Source: Asaia bogorensis (GTDB lineage Bacteria; Pseudomonadota; Alphaproteobacteria; Acetobacterales; Acetobacteraceae). Taken from it: a DNA stretch of 6,488 nt. The stretch is from NCBI GenBank assembly GCA_945873675.1, contig CAMCEP010000157.1, forward strand, positions 1 to 6,488, read 5' to 3'. The notes below the pieces were generated by a model that had not been told where the DNA came from, made no database searches, and saw nothing but the letters and a program-made list of their open reading frames with translations. Both the position numbers and the translations under genes were made by a program. Every line of letters starts with the position of its first letter. Position 1 is the stretch's first letter. This document shows positions 5,060 through 6,488 of this stretch, one piece after another.

Positions 5060-5647
5060 TCAACGCTCCGGCCGCTCAACCCGGACGGCGACGGCTTCGG
5101 CAATGGCGACATCCACGCGGTCACCCACCTTCAAGGTTTTCAGAAATTCGCGCAGTTCCGGGGCACGGACAGCCACCGTGCGTTCCACGCGGGACGGGCC
5201 CACAAAGCTCACGGTGTTATTGGCGGCATCCACAGCGGTGATGCGCACCTGGGCGCGAGTTGCGGCGGCAGCGCCGGCGGCGGGGCGGGCACCAGGTTCA
5301 GCACGGGCAGCGCCCACGACGGTTTCAGGTTCCATCTGGCTGCCGCGGGGGGCCATGCGTACGGCGACGGCTTCCTCATAATGCAGCCGCACGCGGTCGC
5401 CACGGCGGATTTGATCGAAATTGCGGACTTCAGGGCCAAGCTGCAAGGTTTGCGGCTTATTGTCCGGACCGCGCACCACAATGGTCCTGGTGCGGGCATC
5501 CACCCGGTCTACCGCCGCAACCATTTCGCGGGTGGTGGAGACAACAACGGGGGGTTCGGGCGTTGGCGTGGCGCAGCCGGCCAGCGCTAAAAGCGGCAGG
5601 GCAAGAACGGCACCCTGGCGCAGGCGCGCGGAGAGTTTTGCAAACAT
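5060..5647 (-). CDS. Lipoprotein with an internally duplicated domain
   Basis: I do not recognise a named family. The 195-residue protein has a lipoprotein signal: a basic start (MFAKLSARLR), a hydrophobic stretch and the lipobox LALAGC with Cys25, followed by Ala rather than Asp, which suits the outer membrane. The mature part holds two related segments of about 57 residues (43-99 and 135-193). Each begins with (V/I)TAVD or VAAVD-like sequence, then strands containing a PELREF or PEVRNF motif, then GDRV and a closing EAVAVR. They are joined by an Ala/Gly/Pro-rich linker (about 105-132). The pattern suggests two small beta-barrel-like modules arisen by duplication; function is unknown. GGAAGGA lies about ten bases before the ATG. 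A candidate promoter precedes it and a hairpin follows, so it is probably transcribed alone. Confidence 0.85.
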   Translation of the reverse strand: MFAKLSARLRQGAVLALPLLALAGCATPTPEPPVVVSTTREMVAAVDRVDARTRTIVVRGPDNKPQTLQLGPEVRNFDQIRRGDRVRLHYEEAVAVRMAPRGSQMEPETVVGAARAEPGARPAAGAAAATRAQVRITAVDAANNTVSFVGPSRVERTVAVRAPELREFLKTLKVGDRVDVAIAEAVAVRVERPER

Positions 5648-5689
5648 GATCAGGAGTTCCTTCCATTTGGCCAGGTCTCGGCGCGTCGG

Positions 5690-5718
5690 ATTAACGCATG
5701 GCTAATTCCGGTCGGCAA
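5690..5718 (-). promoter_or_regulatory. Candidate promoter of the lipoprotein gene
   Basis: On the minus strand TTGCCG (5713-5718) and GTTAAT (5690-5695) lie 17 bases apart, each matching four of six consensus positions. Transcription would start near 5683, about 35 bases before the ATG. A short inverted repeat, CCGGT/ACCGG (5708-5722), overlaps the -35 box and could be an operator or a weak end signal for the deaminase transcript. Confidence 0.35.
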
Positions 5719-5726
5719 CCGGTGTG

Positions 5727-6236
5727 TCAGGCGGCACCTTCCTGCCAATAGCCCTTATGTGGCATCGCGCCTTCTTCTTCCAAGCAGGGGCCAATCACTT
5801 CCACGCGCTCTGCCGCGCTGTCCAGCACGGCACGGCAGGAAAGCGACAGCCCGGCGGTATGCGGCTGGGCGTTCCGTAAATGCAAAATGGCGCCAGCGGA
5901 AAGTCCATAAACCGCGCGGCCGATGCCGGTGTAGAATATCGCCGCCGAACACATGGCGCAGGGCTCGCCCGATGAATAAATGGTCGCGCGGCGCAGAACA
6001 TCGCGCGGCAGGCTGGCACGCAAAACCGCCTGCAGCGCATTCATCTCGGAATGTGCGAGCGTCCCGCCGCCACCCTTGCCCTGGGTGGACCCGGCTTCCG
6101 CCAGCAGCTTTCCCTGTTCATCGGCAATCACCGCGGCAAAGGGGCGATCACCGCGCGCGCGCGCCTCACCGGCCAGCGCAAAGGCGCGGCGGAGCATCGT
6201 GGCATCAAGCGTGGAGAGTTTGTCATCCTCGGCCAT
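5727..6236 (-). CDS. Zinc-dependent nucleoside deaminase (CDA/TadA/guanine deaminase superfamily)
   Basis: Enzymes of this superfamily hydrolytically deaminate a base, nucleoside or tRNA adenosine using one zinc ion. The 169-residue protein has GDRPFAAVIAD (29-39), the zinc/catalytic motif AHSEMNAL (61-68; His62 ligand, Glu64 proton shuttle) and SSGEPCAMCSAAI (88-100; Cys93 and Cys96 ligands), followed by GIGRAVYGLSA. All metal and catalytic residues are present, so it should be active. The sequence resembles generic bacterial nucleoside or guanine deaminases more than TadA, because the motif is HSE rather than HAE and the C-terminus differs; the substrate cannot be assigned. The ATG at 6236 has AGGAAG six bases upstream. 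An in-frame start at 6305 would add 23 residues inside the upstream permease gene and is rejected. The start lies 10 bases after the permease stop, so co-transcription is likely. Confidence 0.88.
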   Translation of the reverse strand: MAEDDKLSTLDATMLRRAFALAGEARARGDRPFAAVIADEQGKLLAEAGSTQGKGGGGTLAHSEMNALQAVLRASLPRDVLRRATIYSSGEPCAMCSAAIFYTGIGRAVYGLSAGAILHLRNAQPHTAGLSLSCRAVLDSAAERVEVIGPCLEEEGAMPHKGYWQEGAA

Positions 6237-6246
6237 AGCGGGCTTC

Positions 6247-6488
6247 CTATTCATTGCGGAGCAAGGGGGCCGCCTTGGCGCGCAGCGCGAAGGCCGTTCC
6301 GGCATAACCGAAGGCGAGTGTTATGGCCATGCAGGCCAGCACTGTGATTGCCAGAGTGCCCGGCAGAAATACCCAATCGGCGCGCATGACAAAGCGCACC
6401 ACGCCCCAGGCAGCCGCCGTGCCGGCTGCCGCCGCAAGCAAGCCGGCTGTCAGGCCCAGTAGCCCAAATTCCACCAGGAAGCTTGCGC
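6247..6488 (-). CDS. C-terminus of a YbbP/FtsX-type ABC transporter permease (5' part outside the window)
   Basis: Eighty C-terminal codons are visible and the frame is open to the window edge. The segment contains two hydrophobic stretches (FGLLGLTAGLLAAAAG and onward, then LAITVLACMAITLAFGYAG). It ends with the polar tail RAKAAPLLRNE. The order EFGLLGLxAGLLAA, then AWGVVRFVM, then WVFLPGTL, and the LLRNE ending is typical of YbbP, the large double-FtsX permease paired with the ATPase YbbA; this is recognition from memory of the family. Such transporters belong to the LolCDE/MacB-like class working on lipids or envelope substrates; the substrate of YbbAP is not settled. The ribosome-binding site of the deaminase gene overlaps this gene's TAG stop, so the two are probably one operon. 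Only the last tenth or so of the protein can be judged. Confidence 0.82.
   Translation of the reverse strand, partial: ASFLVEFGLLGLTAGLLAAAAGTAAAWGVVRFVMRADWVFLPGTLAITVLACMAITLAFGYAGTAFALRAKAAPLLRNE

Noticed and set aside
5708..5722. Short CCGGT/ACCGG inverted repeat as a terminator for the deaminase gene
   Set aside because: A 5-bp stem without a T-run is too weak to call a terminator; it is mentioned only in connection with the candidate lipoprotein promoter.

Overview
The window looks like chromosomal DNA of a GC-rich alphaproteobacterium. The gene content (DXP-dependent vitamin B6 synthesis, a polyhydroxybutyrate reductase, a YbbP-type permease) and the GC-biased codon use would suit the Rhodospirillales/Acetobacteraceae (Roseomonas-like), but this placement is inference from protein style only. 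No mobile element, phage gene, CRISPR array, tRNA or rRNA is visible. Nearly all of it reads as ordinary core-type chromosome.

Layout. (1) Positions 1-1904, minus strand: a compact operon in transcription order: a 90-residue ACT-domain protein, then pdxA, then pdxJ, whose 3' end is cut by the window start. PdxA and PdxJ are consecutive steps of the DXP-dependent route to pyridoxine 5'-phosphate; their genes overlap by four bases (GTGA). (2) Positions 1905-2276: a 372-base divergent intergenic region with a strong hairpin ahead of phaB, a smaller hairpin, and a good intrinsic terminator that points along the minus strand although no convincing gene lies upstream of it. (3) Positions 2277-4098, plus strand: phaB (acetoacetyl-CoA reductase), a tandem double-YCII protein, and an AhpD-like carboxymuconolactone decarboxylase-family protein. 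The last two overlap at TGATG and are probably translationally coupled. (4) A bidirectional terminator (about 4106-4134) separates this block from the convergent minus-strand block. (5) Positions 4158-6488, minus strand: in transcription order, the C-terminus of a YbbP/FtsX-type ABC permease (cut by the window end), a zinc nucleoside deaminase starting 10 bases later, a lipoprotein with an internally duplicated domain, and a BAX-inhibitor-1 family membrane protein with its own recognisable promoter.

How the genes work together. The clearest pathway unit is PdxA feeding PdxJ. The ACT protein in front of them is a plausible but unproven regulatory or accessory partner. PhaB would supply (R)-3-hydroxybutyryl-CoA for PHB synthesis, but its usual partners phaA and phaC are not in the window. 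The YCII/AhpD-like pair may act together in an unidentified redox or small-molecule step. The permease and deaminase are probably co-transcribed; the lipoprotein and BI-1 genes probably have separate promoters.

The best candidate for something undescribed is the minus-strand terminator with structured sequence upstream of it in the pdx/phaB intergenic region. It could end a small RNA or act as a leader attenuator for the ACT-pdxA-pdxJ operon. I did not find convincing evidence of a novel multi-gene system.
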